Position numbers and translations under genes: made by a program. 64,000 bases of DNA from Rhodobacteraceae bacterium LMO-JJ12 (lineage in GTDB: Bacteria; Pseudomonadota; Alphaproteobacteria; Rhodobacterales; Rhodobacteraceae), in assembly GCA_021555075.1 (NCBI GenBank), contig JAKGBX010000001.1, positions 248,001 to 312,000 on the forward strand. The letters run 5' to 3'. The notes below the pieces were generated by a model. That model was not told the DNA's origin. It worked only from the letters and a program-made list of their open reading frames with translations, and searched no databases. Shown here one piece after another: positions 8,085 to 17,671 of the stretch. Position 1 is the stretch's first letter. Each line of letters begins with the position of its first letter.

Positions 8085-8825
8085 TTAGTCTCGGGCGTAG
8101 GTCTTTACGAAATTCTTCAAAACAAGCTCGGGTGCATGCACGTCTGCCGCGCGGCACATATCAATCAGGCGCTCGGCATCTTCGGGCGGGAAGTAACCGC
8201 GGTGCTTGTAGATGTGGATTCGGGTTTCGAAACCCAAATCGTCAGCCTCGGGATGAAACTGGGTGGCATAGACGTTGTTGGCAAAGCGGATCATCTGAAA
8301 CGGGCAGGTGGGTGAACTGATCAAGTGCACGCAGCCCTGGGGCAAAGATTGTATCGCCTCCTTGTGGCCTACAAATGCGTGAAACGTATCGGGCATTCCT
8401 TCACAGATCGGGTCGGTCTTGCCCTCGGGGGTCAGGGTGCAATCGGTGGTGCCGACTGGTTCGCCATAGCGCGCTTTGCTGACGTCGCCGCCCAGATGAT
8501 GACCCAAAATGCCAATTCCATAACAACAGCCAAGATAGGGGAAATCGCGCGCCGTGATCTCGGGCATCAAAGACAGCACGGCCTCTTCAATGCGCGCTTC
8601 GAGTGGCGATTTGCAATCGGGCGCGTCGCTGACACATCCTGGCCCACCGCCCACGATCACCCCCGAGAAATCGTCAAGATCAAGATCGCTAGGCAGATCA
8701 TTCTGATCAAGACGGATGCGCATGACGTCCTTCCCGCTCAGCTCGCCCTTGCGCAAGATCGCGGCAAACTCATCGTCCGAGGCTTCGGTTTCCGGGCGCA
8801 ATTGTAAAACGAGAAAGGGTTTCAT
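8085..8825 (-). CDS. Class I glutamine amidotransferase (GMP-synthase-like GATase1)
   Basis: Glutamine amidotransferase-like hydrolase. The nucleophile elbow is GCCYGIG with Cys101 expected as the catalytic residue. The His-Glu pair is H191-P-E193 in QFHPEAD. Length 246 and motif spacing match the stand-alone GMPS-like GATase1 group, not the C26 peptidase PuuD of E. coli. Because it sits upstream of an aminotransferase in a polyamine locus, it may hydrolyse a gamma-glutamyl intermediate, but this is inference. No TGATCA palindrome is seen upstream of it. Confidence 0.85.
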   Translation of the reverse strand: MKPFLVLQLRPETEASDDEFAAILRKGELSGKDVMRIRLDQNDLPSDLDLDDFSGVIVGGGPGCVSDAPDCKSPLEARIEEAVLSLMPEITARDFPYLGCCYGIGILGHHLGGDVSKARYGEPVGTTDCTLTPEGKTDPICEGMPDTFHAFVGHKEAIQSLPQGCVHLISSPTCPFQMIRFANNVYATQFHPEADDLGFETRIHIYKHRGYFPPEDAERLIDMCRAADVHAPELVLKNFVKTYARD

Positions 8826-8963
8826 GCACTTTCCTCCACTCTACCCCCTTTTTAGTGTCGTTGCGTGAAGGTCAAGATGCCAAACACTCCGTAGGCCGCC
8901 TTGACCCTTCTCTTGATATGCTTAGGTTGGGCCGCGCAACGCACCCTTGGGGAGAACCAGACG

Positions 8964-9206
8964 ATGGTACAACGGCTTCATCTTGTCTTCGGGGGCGAAT
9001 TGGTCGACCCGAGCAAGAATGTATTTGCGAATGTAGATGACATCCACGTTGTCGGAATTTTCCCCAACTATGCCAAAGCGTATGATGCATGGAAATCCGA
9101 AGCGCAACGCACCGTCGACAACGCCCACATGCGCTACTACATCGCGCATCTTCACAAGTTGCGTGATGAAGAGACAGAAGTGTCGCCGACCGAAGAACTC
9201 GGCTGA
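8964..9206 (+). CDS. DUF4170 family small protein
   Basis: Conserved small alphaproteobacterial protein of unknown function, 80 residues from ATG 8964. This start is chosen because GGGGAGA lies just upstream and because MVQRLHLVFGGELVDP fits the family beginning; an in-frame extension to 8901 is not needed. The sequence is compact and soluble, with a YAKAYDAWKSEAQRTVDNA helix and the YYIAHLHKL block. It ends 5 bases before the Kdo-transferase-like gene, so it is likely cotranscribed with lipid A genes waaA-like and lpxK. Confidence 0.85.
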   Translation: MVQRLHLVFGGELVDPSKNVFANVDDIHVVGIFPNYAKAYDAWKSEAQRTVDNAHMRYYIAHLHKLRDEETEVSPTEELG

Positions 9207-9211
9207 TGTAA

Positions 9212-10435
9212 ATGGCAATACGGCGGTCGGCTTCGCTTGCGGCATATCTGGCGTTGGCGCGCCGCGGGGGGAATGCGCCGACGCAATTTCGCACGCTTCG
9301 CCCTGAGGGACCGCTTGTATGGGGACACGCCACTTCAGTTGGAAGGGTGGCGGCGTTGCTGCAAATTGCGACCCGATTGAAAATGCAATTGCCGACGTTG
9401 AACCTTGTTCTGACGACAACGCCGGACATTCCCAAGCCGTTCCATCTTGAAGATTGGTGTGTCTGGCAGGAGATTCCTGAAGACACGCTTCAGAATGGTG
9501 AAGCATTTCTGACGCATTGGAAGCCGGACATTTGTCTTTGGACCGGCGGACATTTCAGACCCGCACTTTTGCATCAGGCAGAGAAGCTGAACATGAAGAT
9601 GTTCCTGATAGACGTGGACTCTGACGGATTGAGTGCCACGCATAACCGCTGGCTTCCAGAGTTGACGCGCGCCAATCTGCGCGCCTTTCAAGCTGTTTTT
9701 GCCCGAACCGGGACAGCTGCACAAACTTTACGGCGGTTCGGGGGTGCAAATGAGATTGTCGAAGTGACTGGCCCGCTTCAAGAGGGCGGCGTGCCGCTTG
9801 AATGCAACGAGAGAGAACGAGAAGAGATGAGCCAGATTCTCGCCGGGCGCCCGATCTGGCTTGCGGCGATGGTGCAGGGTGACGAGTTGAAAACCGTTTT
9901 GGATGCGCACCGGAAGGTAAGCCGCATGGCGCTGCGCCTGTTGCTGATCCTTGTTCCCGATGACGAAACCGACGGGCCCGAATTTCTTGAAGTGCTCAAA
10001 AGGGAGGGGTTTAACACTGCTGTTTGGTCGCATGACGAGGTGCCGGACGAGACCTGCCAAGTGTTGCTGGCGGATACTTGGGGCGACCTGGGACTTTGGT
10101 ACAGGCTTTCTCCGGTTACATTGATGGCAAGCTCATTGACTCAAGGTCAGAGCGGGGGCGACCCATACGAGCCTGCAGCGTTGGGTTCGGCAGTGCTCTA
10201 TGGCCCACATGTCGGACGGCATCTGGCAACCTATTCGCGGTTTGCGGCGGCGGGGGCTGCGCGAATCGTGAAGGACGCGGAAAGCCTCGCTGGGGCCTTG
10301 CAACAGTTGTTGGCGCCGGATCAGGCGGCCCTAATGGCGGCTGCAGGCTGGGAGGTGGCCTCGGAGGGGGCCGAGGTGACCGACCGGGTGATAAACATGG
10401 TGCTGGAAACGCTTGATGAACTGGAAGTGAGCTGA
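9212..10435 (+). CDS. waaA: WaaA-like 3-deoxy-D-manno-octulosonate (Kdo) transferase
   Basis: Glycosyltransferase of the KdtA/WaaA family, which adds Kdo to lipid IVA at the cytoplasmic face of the inner membrane. The 407-residue protein keeps the family layout: an N-terminal WGHATSVGR segment, a central VQGDE / VPDDE stretch equivalent to the usual REGEE / PRHPE motifs, and the C-terminal [18 protein letters not shown] donor site. The usual catalytic Glu of the SVGE motif is Arg45 here, and other motifs are degenerate. Its stop overlaps the lpxK start by one base (TGATG), which supports a lipid A role. The activity of such a variant is uncertain. Confidence 0.82.
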   Translation: MAIRRSASLAAYLALARRGGNAPTQFRTLRPEGPLVWGHATSVGRVAALLQIATRLKMQLPTLNLVLTTTPDIPKPFHLEDWCVWQEIPEDTLQNGEAFLTHWKPDICLWTGGHFRPALLHQAEKLNMKMFLIDVDSDGLSATHNRWLPELTRANLRAFQAVFARTGTAAQTLRRFGGANEIVEVTGPLQEGGVPLECNEREREEMSQILAGRPIWLAAMVQGDELKTVLDAHRKVSRMALRLLLILVPDDETDGPEFLEVLKREGFNTAVWSHDEVPDETCQVLLADTWGDLGLWYRLSPVTLMASSLTQGQSGGDPYEPAALGSAVLYGPHVGRHLATYSRFAAAGAARIVKDAESLAGALQQLLAPDQAALMAAAGWEVASEGAEVTDRVINMVLETLDELEVS

Positions 10436-11436
10436 TGCGCGCACCTGGGTTTTGGTTTACTCCGCCAGACAAGCCGACGCTTTCCGCTCGGCTTCTTGGG
10501 CCGATGGGCCGGGTTTATGCCGCAGCAACCGCCCGGCGTGTGGCACAAGAGGGTCAAGACTCAGGCTGCCCGGTGATCTGCATTGGCAATTTGAACGCGG
10601 GCGGTACAGGCAAGACGCCGACGGTTATTGCGTTGGCGCAGCACCTTCAGGCCAATGGGTTGCGTCCTCACGCGGTATCGCGCGGATATGGTGGCACGTT
10701 GGAAGGCCCGGAGGAGGTGCATGAACGCAACCATCGTGCCGAACAGACAGGTGATGAACCGCTGCTTCTGGCGGCCTTCTTGCCAACATGGGTGTCCAAG
10801 GACAGGTTGGCGGGGTGCCGTGCGGCGGCGAGTGCCGGGGCCGAAGTGATCCTGCTTGATGACGGATTTCAAAACCCCTCGGTTAACAAAGACGTCTCGA
10901 TCATCGTGGTCGACGCGGCGAAGGGCTTTGGCAACGGGCGCTGCCTCCCTGCGGGGCCGCTGCGCGAGCCGGTAGAGGCGGGAATGAAGCGGGCTGATTT
11001 ACTGCTTTCGATCGGGTCCGGGCCGGCACAGGCAGAGTTTTTCCGGCAGTGGGGCAAGGCAATTTCCGTTCCACATGCGCGCGGGCATCTTGCCCCGCTG
11101 CACACTGGAATGGACTGGTCTGGGCAGTCATTTCTTGCCTTCGCGGGAATTGCCCACCCCGAAAAATTCTTTGAAACGCTCAGGAGTGTTGGGGCGCAAT
11201 TGGCCGAAACGCGCGCTCTTGATGACCATCAAGAGTTGACGCCTGCACTTTTTAGTCGACTTGACGCGCGAGCAAAGGCGCTTGGTGCGCAACTGGTAAC
11301 AACCGAAAAGGATGCGGTGCGATTGCCGCCGCAGCATCGCCATCAGGTTTTGACATTGCCGGTGCGTTTGGAGGTCGAAGACTGGGCGCCGCTGGATCAT
11401 GTGCTTCAACCGATAATGGAAAGCGTCCGATCTTAG
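10435..11436 (+). CDS. lpxK: Tetraacyldisaccharide 4'-kinase LpxK
   Basis: Phosphorylates the 4' position of the lipid A precursor at the inner membrane. The N-terminal hydrophobic/amphipathic start is followed by a P-loop, [13 protein letters not shown] (about 51-63), and by LLDDGFQN, the family's conserved DDGxQ segment. Length 333 is normal. It is translationally coupled to the waaA-like gene by a one-base overlap and ends just before a hairpin shared with the convergent methylase gene. Confidence 0.95.
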   Translation: MRAPGFWFTPPDKPTLSARLLGPMGRVYAAATARRVAQEGQDSGCPVICIGNLNAGGTGKTPTVIALAQHLQANGLRPHAVSRGYGGTLEGPEEVHERNHRAEQTGDEPLLLAAFLPTWVSKDRLAGCRAAASAGAEVILLDDGFQNPSVNKDVSIIVVDAAKGFGNGRCLPAGPLREPVEAGMKRADLLLSIGSGPAQAEFFRQWGKAISVPHARGHLAPLHTGMDWSGQSFLAFAGIAHPEKFFETLRSVGAQLAETRALDDHQELTPALFSRLDARAKALGAQLVTTEKDAVRLPPQHRHQVLTLPVRLEVEDWAPLDHVLQPIMESVRS

Positions 11437-11474
11437 TGCGCGCTTGATTGAAGCCAAGCAGGCGAAATAAAAAA

Positions 11475-11502
11475 TGCCCTGCATCCGAATGGATGCAGGG
11501 CA
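11475..11502 (-). terminator. Rho-independent terminator of ccrM (convergent with lpxK)
   Basis: Perfect 12-bp stem (11475-11486 / 11491-11502) with loop GAAT on the plus strand. The A-rich run at 11465-11474 becomes a U-tract on the minus strand, so it terminates the methylase transcript. Without a plus-strand U-tract it is weaker for lpxK. Confidence 0.85.
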
Positions 11503-11551
11503 GTTGAAGTGCCTAGGGTCAGGCCACAGGCACCGGCGGTGTTCTTGGGAT

Positions 11552-12691
<1,140 letters not shown>

Positions 12692-12722
12692 TCATTGGTT
12701 GAAGCTAGGATGAGACATTGAC

Positions 12723-12750
12723 GATTCGCGGTCAAATTCTTTTTCGAATC
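12723..12750. promoter_or_regulatory. Two GANTC methylation sites in the ccrM upstream region
   Basis: GATTC at 12723-12727 and GAATC at 12746-12750 are the target of the enzyme encoded downstream. They are 65-92 bases before the ccrM start. In Caulobacter, GANTC sites in the ccrM promoter link transcription to methylation state; the same role is inferred here. Confidence 0.45.
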
Positions 12751-12756
12751 AGTGGG

Positions 12757-13380
12757 TTAGTTTTTTTGTTGATACAAGATATTGTGGACCGGTTTGAAGG
12801 ATCGTCTATGATGTGGGGTGACCCCAAGACTTTGAAGCGCCAGTTTGTGGCTTTTGGACGGGTATCCGGCATTCGTCTCCCAGCCATAGCCGGGAAACTG
12901 TTGCGCTAAATCCCACATCCCGCGATCCCGCCATATTTTCGCCATGATTGAGGCCGCCGATATCGACAGAGAGCGGGCATCGCCCTTTACAATTGCTTCG
13001 CACGAAAGCGTAAGCCCGGCGGGGATCATGTTGCCGTCGATCAAAACGTGGTCAGGGGAAACAGATAATCCTGCCACGGCCCGTTCCATCGCGAGATGCG
13101 AAGCGCGCAGGATATTGAGGCGGTCAATCTCTTCGACGCTCGCCTCGGCGATAGAAACCCGTGCGACCTCCATGATCTGATCATAGAGTGCCTCGCGGCG
13201 TTTGGCGGTCAGTTTCTTGGAATCATTCAGGCCGTCTGGAATGCGTGTCGGATCGAGGATCACGGCTGCTGCGGTGACGGGACCGGCGAGGGGGCCGCGC
13301 CCGACTTCATCGACCCCTGCGATCCGCGCCAACCCCCGGTTGATAGCGGCCTGTTCGAAGGAAAAATCTGGTGTGCTCAT
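12757..13380 (-). CDS. rnhB: Ribonuclease HII
   Basis: Cleaves RNA in RNA-DNA hybrids and single ribonucleotides in DNA. The N-terminal [14 protein letters not shown] contains the DEXGRG active-site signature. LIDGN and the later Asp-containing [16 protein letters not shown] follow family order. ATG 13380 gives 207 residues; an in-frame ATG at 13398 preceded by GGAG is possible. It lies upstream of ccrM on the same strand with a 98-base gap holding the ccrM promoter region. Confidence 0.95.
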   Translation of the reverse strand: MSTPDFSFEQAAINRGLARIAGVDEVGRGPLAGPVTAAAVILDPTRIPDGLNDSKKLTAKRREALYDQIMEVARVSIAEASVEEIDRLNILRASHLAMERAVAGLSVSPDHVLIDGNMIPAGLTLSCEAIVKGDARSLSISAASIMAKIWRDRGMWDLAQQFPGYGWETNAGYPSKSHKLALQSLGVTPHHRRSFKPVHNILYQQKN

Positions 13381-13426
13381 ACGCGTTATTGCCCCCATAC
13401 TCCAATGGGAGACAAGACGAAAAAGA

Positions 13427-13458
13427 GAGCGCCCCCGCCGGGGCTGGCGGGGGCGCTC
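13427..13458 (-). terminator. Rho-independent terminator downstream of the secreted-protein gene
   Basis: A 13-bp perfect GC-rich stem (13427-13439 / 13446-13458) with a 6-base loop. On the minus strand it is followed by CTCTTTTTC. It separates the 13530-13952 gene from rnhB. Confidence 0.85.
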
Positions 13459-13529
13459 CTGCTCGTCGCGGTCTGGGACGCCGGATTGGACGACTGGGTC
13501 CGACGATGACCGCTTCTCACCTCAACACT

Positions 13530-13952
13530 TTAGCGCCGGTTGTAGTGGCGGTTGTTGGCGCTATTGCGATGGTTCTGGACGCAGCGAGCATCATATTTTT
13601 GGACGTATCCACCGCCCCTTGTGGGATAGGAGCGCAGGCAGCGGTTGGGCAGATGGTTGGCCTGTGCGCGCCGTGGCAAGGGGCGTGGTTGGACGCGCTG
13701 ATGTGAGTGCCTTTGAGCGCGTGGTTTAACGCCGTGGTGTTTGTGGTATTGGTAACGTGTGTCCGCCCGTCCCACATGTGAGTTGCGCTCATCACGGTTC
13801 TGATTGGAAATGGCAGCGCCGATGATGGCGAGGGTTGCGGCCCCCACGATGAGGTTGCGAGTGCGCTTGTCACTGGCCTCAGCCTGTGATGCGGTAACGC
13901 CTGCGACGGTGACTGACAGGGCGACGATGGCGGCAATGAATTTGCGTGACAT
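13530..13952 (-). CDS. Small secreted basic protein, function unknown
   Basis: I do not recognise a named family. The 140-residue product starts with a clear Sec signal peptide (FIAAIVALSVTVAGVTASQA). A short glycine-zipper-like hydrophobic stretch (LIVGAATLAIIGAAIS) follows, and then a His/Arg/Asn-rich, low-complexity tail (YHKHHGVKPRAQRHSHQ, NHRNSANNRHYNRR). The tail has three cysteines (RCLRS, ARCVQN region). It resembles small envelope proteins with a 17-kDa-antigen-type membrane segment. It has its own terminator and is divergent from the next small secreted protein. The tail could bind metal or nucleic acid, but that is speculation. Confidence 0.7.
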   Translation of the reverse strand: MSRKFIAAIVALSVTVAGVTASQAEASDKRTRNLIVGAATLAIIGAAISNQNRDERNSHVGRADTRYQYHKHHGVKPRAQRHSHQRVQPRPLPRRAQANHLPNRCLRSYPTRGGGYVQKYDARCVQNHRNSANNRHYNRR

Positions 13953-14141
13953 GGGGTGGGCCTTTCCTGTGGGGTCGTTCGATCTGTTGTGGCAGCAGCG
14001 GGAATACCGCGCTGTGGTGTGCCATCAACATGGGTCCACTGGCCAAAGTCGCGCAATAACACGCCCCGGTTATCGGATATCATGAGGTCTAAGGCCCGAT
14101 GGATATTGAATATCTGTGAAATGTTGCCCATCGTGCATGCT

Positions 14142-14432
14142 ATGAAACAGATAGTTCTCTCACTTGTCGCAGCCCTCGTTCTTGGGATTGCCAGCACCGC
14201 CGCTGAGGCGGCCTGCTATGCCGATTACAAGGCCAAGCGCGACAACCCGCTCAAGCTGCATTACGGAGTGATGCAACTGCGTGGTGAATGTTCGAAGCAA
14301 GCCGCGCGTGCCGAAGTGAGCCAGCGGCTGAATTCGAATGGTTGGATATTGCTCAACGTGCTGTCGGTGTTTGATGATGGTGGGCTGGGCCAAAGGAAAG
14401 ATAGTGCAGGACAGTTCTTCCTCCGTTTCTGA
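14142..14432 (+). CDS. Small secreted conserved protein, function unknown
   Basis: A 96-residue protein with a Sec signal peptide (QIVLSLVAALVLGIASTAAEA) and a short mature domain with two cysteines (ACYADYKAK and RGECSKQAA) that could form a disulfide. ATG 14142 is chosen because the signal peptide begins there; the longer in-frame extension has no coding character. It overlaps the following membrane-protein gene by about 29 bases in another frame, so the two are coupled. The function is unknown. Confidence 0.75.
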   Translation: MKQIVLSLVAALVLGIASTAAEAACYADYKAKRDNPLKLHYGVMQLRGECSKQAARAEVSQRLNSNGWILLNVLSVFDDGGLGQRKDSAGQFFLRF

Positions 14433-15102
14433 GCGTCGTCCGGGACGCATCGTTGTCATCGGCATCGGCGCCATTTTGGCGCTGCTTCTTGTTGCGGCGG
14501 TGGTGTTGTTTTTCACCTTGCCGGACGCGAATGCGTTCAACGCCCGGGTTGAGCAGCTTTTTATCGAAAATGATGATCTGACCAGTGGTGCGGAAATCAA
14601 GCTGTTGGAGATCCTCGCGCAATCGGGCACCGCCTTTGGCGATACTCTTGCCAGCTATCGCGTGGTGATTTTCGTGCTGCTGATTTTCGCGACCGCGATG
14701 TTGATCGCTGCGCTAGTGTTTCTGGTAATGCTGGCCGTGATGAATCGACGGATGGCCCAGATTGAGCGAGCTGGTATTCAGGTGAATTCGCTGTTGATCA
14801 GCCGAGAGGAAAACACAGTTTATCTCAATAATCTCGGGTTCAAGCTGACCGGGGCCGCGATGGAAACGCTCAGTGTTCTGGCAGAGGCGCGGATGGATGA
14901 CGATGTGCTGTCGGGTGCCGAGATCGAAGCAGTAATCTCTGGCCGCTCCGCCGCTGATTGTGAGGAAGCGGCGGGGGCGACGCGGGTGAAACGCTTGCGC
15001 GATACGCTGGGCAATCAATTGGTTAGCGAGCTTCTGGTCAAGAATATTGCGCGACGTGGATATATCCTGTCGATCGACAAGGACGTGATTCAGGTTCTTT
15101 GA
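14404..15102 (+). CDS. Two-helix membrane protein with C-terminal OmpR-like winged helix
   Basis: Unnamed protein of 232 residues. The proposed start is GTG 14404 with AGGAAAG six bases upstream, overlapping the previous gene. Two strong membrane segments (about 16-37 and 87-112) flank a loop of about 50 residues that should be periplasmic. The C-terminal third (about 138-232) reads like an OmpR/ToxR-type winged helix: helix FKLTGAAMETLSVLAEA, then TRVKRLRDTLGNQ, then IARRGYILSID, the wing hallmark. This implies a membrane-anchored DNA-binding protein with the order reversed relative to ToxR/CadC. The paired small secreted protein may be a partner. DNA binding is inferred from pattern only. 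Confidence 0.75.
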   Translation: MQDSSSSVSERRPGRIVVIGIGAILALLLVAAVVLFFTLPDANAFNARVEQLFIENDDLTSGAEIKLLEILAQSGTAFGDTLASYRVVIFVLLIFATAMLIAALVFLVMLAVMNRRMAQIERAGIQVNSLLISREENTVYLNNLGFKLTGAAMETLSVLAEARMDDDVLSGAEIEAVISGRSAADCEEAAGATRVKRLRDTLGNQLVSELLVKNIARRGYILSIDKDVIQVL

Positions 15103-15205
15103 GCCAGTGCATCAAGAGTTCTGGTAGTTTCTGATATGCAGGCGAGACGGTTGTCCATGACAAGACAAGCCTAAGTGCCGCTTGATTTTGTGCGGATGTA
15201 CGAAC

Positions 15206-15227
15206 GCCCCGGCACATCGTCCGGGGC
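15206..15227. terminator. Weak hairpin between convergent genes
   Basis: A 7-bp GC stem (15206-15212 / 15221-15227) with an 8-base loop between the winged-helix gene and the convergent OmpA-type gene. No U-tract follows on either strand, so terminator function is uncertain. Confidence 0.35.
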
Positions 15228-15261
15228 ATTCATGTCAATTGGAGCCAGAAGACTTTGAAAA

Positions 15262-15924
15262 TCAGGCGTTTGGCAGGATAACGATCTCGACCCTGCGGTT
15301 TTGCTGGCGGCCTTCCGGTGTGAGGTTTGAGGCTATCGGCTGGCTTTCGCCACGACCCACAGACAGAACCCGCCCGGCAGAAACACCCTGATTGACGAGC
15401 ACCAGTGCCACGGACTCGGCCCGGCGGTTCGACAGGTTCTGGTTGTAAGTTGCATCACCGGTACTGTCGGTATGGCCCAACACCTGCACCGTGCTGTTGG
15501 GATAGCTGTTGAGGTTGCCCGCAACGGCGCGAATGTCGCTTACCAGATCGGGACGTAACGTGTCGCTGTCGGTGGCGAAAAGGATGTCCTGTGGCAAGGT
15601 CACGATCAGGCGGTCACCGGTGTTGTTGATCTGCACGTCGTTGCCGACTGTTTGGCGCAGGTCACGCTCTTGCCGATCAAGGATCGAACCCGCGACGACG
15701 CCGCCCGCCGCACCGACGACTGCGCCGATGGCAGCGCCTTTGCCGCGGTTGCCGCTTCCGGCGGTGATTGCGCCAAGGGCGGCACCAAGACCTGCACCCA
15801 GCAGCGCGCCGTCTCGGGTTTTATTGCTTTCGCCGTTGCCGATCATACCTGGGTCGGTGCAGGCAGTGGTCAGAGCCAGAGACCCTGCAGCCAGTGCCAA
15901 GGTGAATTTCGTGGTCATCGTCAT
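15262..15924 (-). CDS. OmpA-family peptidoglycan-associated lipoprotein (YiaD-like)
   Basis: Outer-membrane lipoprotein expected to anchor the envelope to peptidoglycan. The signal peptide ends in the lipobox LTTAC. A glycine-zipper membrane-interacting region follows (GALLGAGLGAALGAITAGSG, then AAIGAVVGAAGG). The C-terminal OmpA-like domain has VQVLGHTDSTGD and NLSNRRAESVALVL, and ends GRQQNRRVEIVI with the peptidoglycan-binding Asp and Arg. Length 220 fits the YiaD group. It is monocistronic, facing the winged-helix gene. Confidence 0.92.
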   Translation of the reverse strand: MTMTTKFTLALAAGSLALTTACTDPGMIGNGESNKTRDGALLGAGLGAALGAITAGSGNRGKGAAIGAVVGAAGGVVAGSILDRQERDLRQTVGNDVQINNTGDRLIVTLPQDILFATDSDTLRPDLVSDIRAVAGNLNSYPNSTVQVLGHTDSTGDATYNQNLSNRRAESVALVLVNQGVSAGRVLSVGRGESQPIASNLTPEGRQQNRRVEIVILPNA

Positions 15925-16054
15925 TGTATTACTCGCTCTGCCTTTGGGTGGTACCGCTTTGCGCGGCTATGGCCGCAATATAGGCCAGTCATAGGGATGC
16001 CCCAAGTAAAGAAATGGGGGAAACCGGCGGCAAATCGCGCATATTCAATGAAAA

Positions 16055-16891
16055 TTATGCCTCGGCGCGCGCGCTTTCCCATGCCAGAAGTGCGCGTTTT
16101 ACCGGTAAGCCCCAGTGATATCCGCCGAGTGCGCCGGATTTTCGAAGTGCGCGATGGCAGGGGATCAGCCAGCTGACCGGGTTGCGCCCCACCGCAGTTC
16201 CTACGGCGCGCACGGCTTTGGGGCGGCCGATGGCCGCTGCGATTTCAGAGTAGGTGGTGACGTGGCCAGAGGGGATTTGCAGCAATGCTTCCCATACTTT
16301 GATCTGAAACGGCGCGCCGATCATATGCAGCGCGGTTTCACCTTTTTGCGAAAACGCGGCATCGACCAACGGTTTGAGCGTGGAAGAATCCTCGATGAAT
16401 GCCGCCATGGGCCAGCGTGATACCATGTCGTCCATTGCGGCCTCTTTTCCGGTTTCCGAGGCGAAGGCCAGACCGCAGATACCTTTGGCCGTACCCATCA
16501 CCAAGGCCTCGCCGAACGGACTGTCAAACCAGCCCCAGGAGATCGTTTGCCCTGCGCCTTTGCGGGCAAATTCGCCGGGACTCATCGCCTCCCAACGCAC
16601 GAACAGATCGTGCAGGCGGCCCGACCCGGAAAGGCCTAGGGAATGCGAGACCTGAAGCGTTGTCATGTTCTCGGCCAGCATTTTCTTGGCCTGGCCCAGT
16701 TGCAGATATTGTTGATAGCGTTTGGGGCTAACACCCACCCACTGCGAAAAACTGCGCTGAAAATGCGCAGGGCTCATATCCATCGCGGAGGCGAGCGCTT
16801 CCAGAGATAGCGGCGCCTCGGAGGCGTCGATTAGGTCAAGCGCGCGGCGCATGACTTGGAAATGATAACTTTGTTGCGGCTCGGCGTTCAT
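16055..16891 (-). CDS. Ada-like AraC/methylated-DNA-cysteine S-methyltransferase
   Basis: Repairs O6-alkylguanine by irreversible alkyl transfer to a Cys. The AraC-type helix-turn-helix domain (about 15-110) is followed by the methyltransferase domain with the acceptor Cys245 in WLIPCHRAL and YSEIAAAIGRPKAVRAVG as DNA-binding helix. The N-terminal zinc/phosphotriester domain of E. coli Ada is absent, so it should not sense methylphosphotriesters in that way. Length 278 matches the AraC-Ogt fusion type common in alphaproteobacteria. Confidence 0.93.
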   Translation of the reverse strand: MNAEPQQSYHFQVMRRALDLIDASEAPLSLEALASAMDMSPAHFQRSFSQWVGVSPKRYQQYLQLGQAKKMLAENMTTLQVSHSLGLSGSGRLHDLFVRWEAMSPGEFARKGAGQTISWGWFDSPFGEALVMGTAKGICGLAFASETGKEAAMDDMVSRWPMAAFIEDSSTLKPLVDAAFSQKGETALHMIGAPFQIKVWEALLQIPSGHVTTYSEIAAAIGRPKAVRAVGTAVGRNPVSWLIPCHRALRKSGALGGYHWGLPVKRALLAWESARAEA

Positions 16892-17026
16892 TTCGCGTGT
16901 CCTTTGTGAAGTTATATCCAGAATATGAAGGACGCCTTAACAGCGCGACCCGGTTATTGCGCAAAGTGCGAAATAGGCGATTAGCGGGCAGTTGCCAGCG
17001 CGGAAGCGGTGCGGCATAGGAGGGGT

Positions 17027-17671
17027 ATGGCCAAACAGCTTGATTATCACACGATCCGCGAGATCTTTACCCGGTTTCAAACTGCCGAACCCGAGCCCAA
17101 GGGTGAGCTTGAGCATGTCAACGCCTACACGCTTGTCGTGGCTGTTGCGCTGAGTGCGCAGGCGACGGATGTGGGCGTGAACAGGGCGACGCGAGAACTC
17201 TTCAAGATAGCGGATACGCCGCAGAAGATGCTCGACTTGGGTGAGGACGGTGTCATCGCGCATATCAAGACCATCGGGCTTTTCCGCAACAAGGCCAAGA
17301 ACGTGATCAAGATGGCGCGGATTCTGGTCGATGAATATGGTGGCGAGGTGCCCAATTCGCGCGCAGCCTTACAGGGGCTTCCCGGCGTTGGGCGCAAGAC
17401 GGCGAATGTGGTTTTGAACATGTGGTGGGGCTATCCGGCGCAGGCGGTGGATACGCATATTTTCCGTGTCGGCAACCGTTCGGGCATTTGTCCGGGCAAG
17501 GATGTGGTGGCCGTGGAGCGGGCGATCGAGGATAATATTCCGGTTGATTTTCAACGCCATGCGCATCACTGGCTGATCCTGCATGGGCGCTATACCTGCG
17601 TGGCGCGAAAACCCAAATGCGCGGCCTGCCTGATCCGCGATCTCTGTGAATTTGAGGACAAGAACCTATGA
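17027..17671 (+). CDS. nth: Endonuclease III (base-excision repair)
   Basis: DNA glycosylase/AP lyase removing oxidised pyrimidines. The helix-hairpin-helix LPGVGRKTANVVLN carries the catalytic Lys. The catalytic Asp is in VDTHIFRV. The C-terminal 4Fe-4S cluster is C-x6-C-x2-C-x5-C in CVARKPKCAACLIRDLC. ATG 17027 with AGGAGGGG just upstream is preferred over GTG 17009; this gives 214 residues. It overlaps the adenosine kinase gene by 4 bases. Confidence 0.96.
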   Translation: MAKQLDYHTIREIFTRFQTAEPEPKGELEHVNAYTLVVAVALSAQATDVGVNRATRELFKIADTPQKMLDLGEDGVIAHIKTIGLFRNKAKNVIKMARILVDEYGGEVPNSRAALQGLPGVGRKTANVVLNMWWGYPAQAVDTHIFRVGNRSGICPGKDVVAVERAIEDNIPVDFQRHAHHWLILHGRYTCVARKPKCAACLIRDLCEFEDKNL

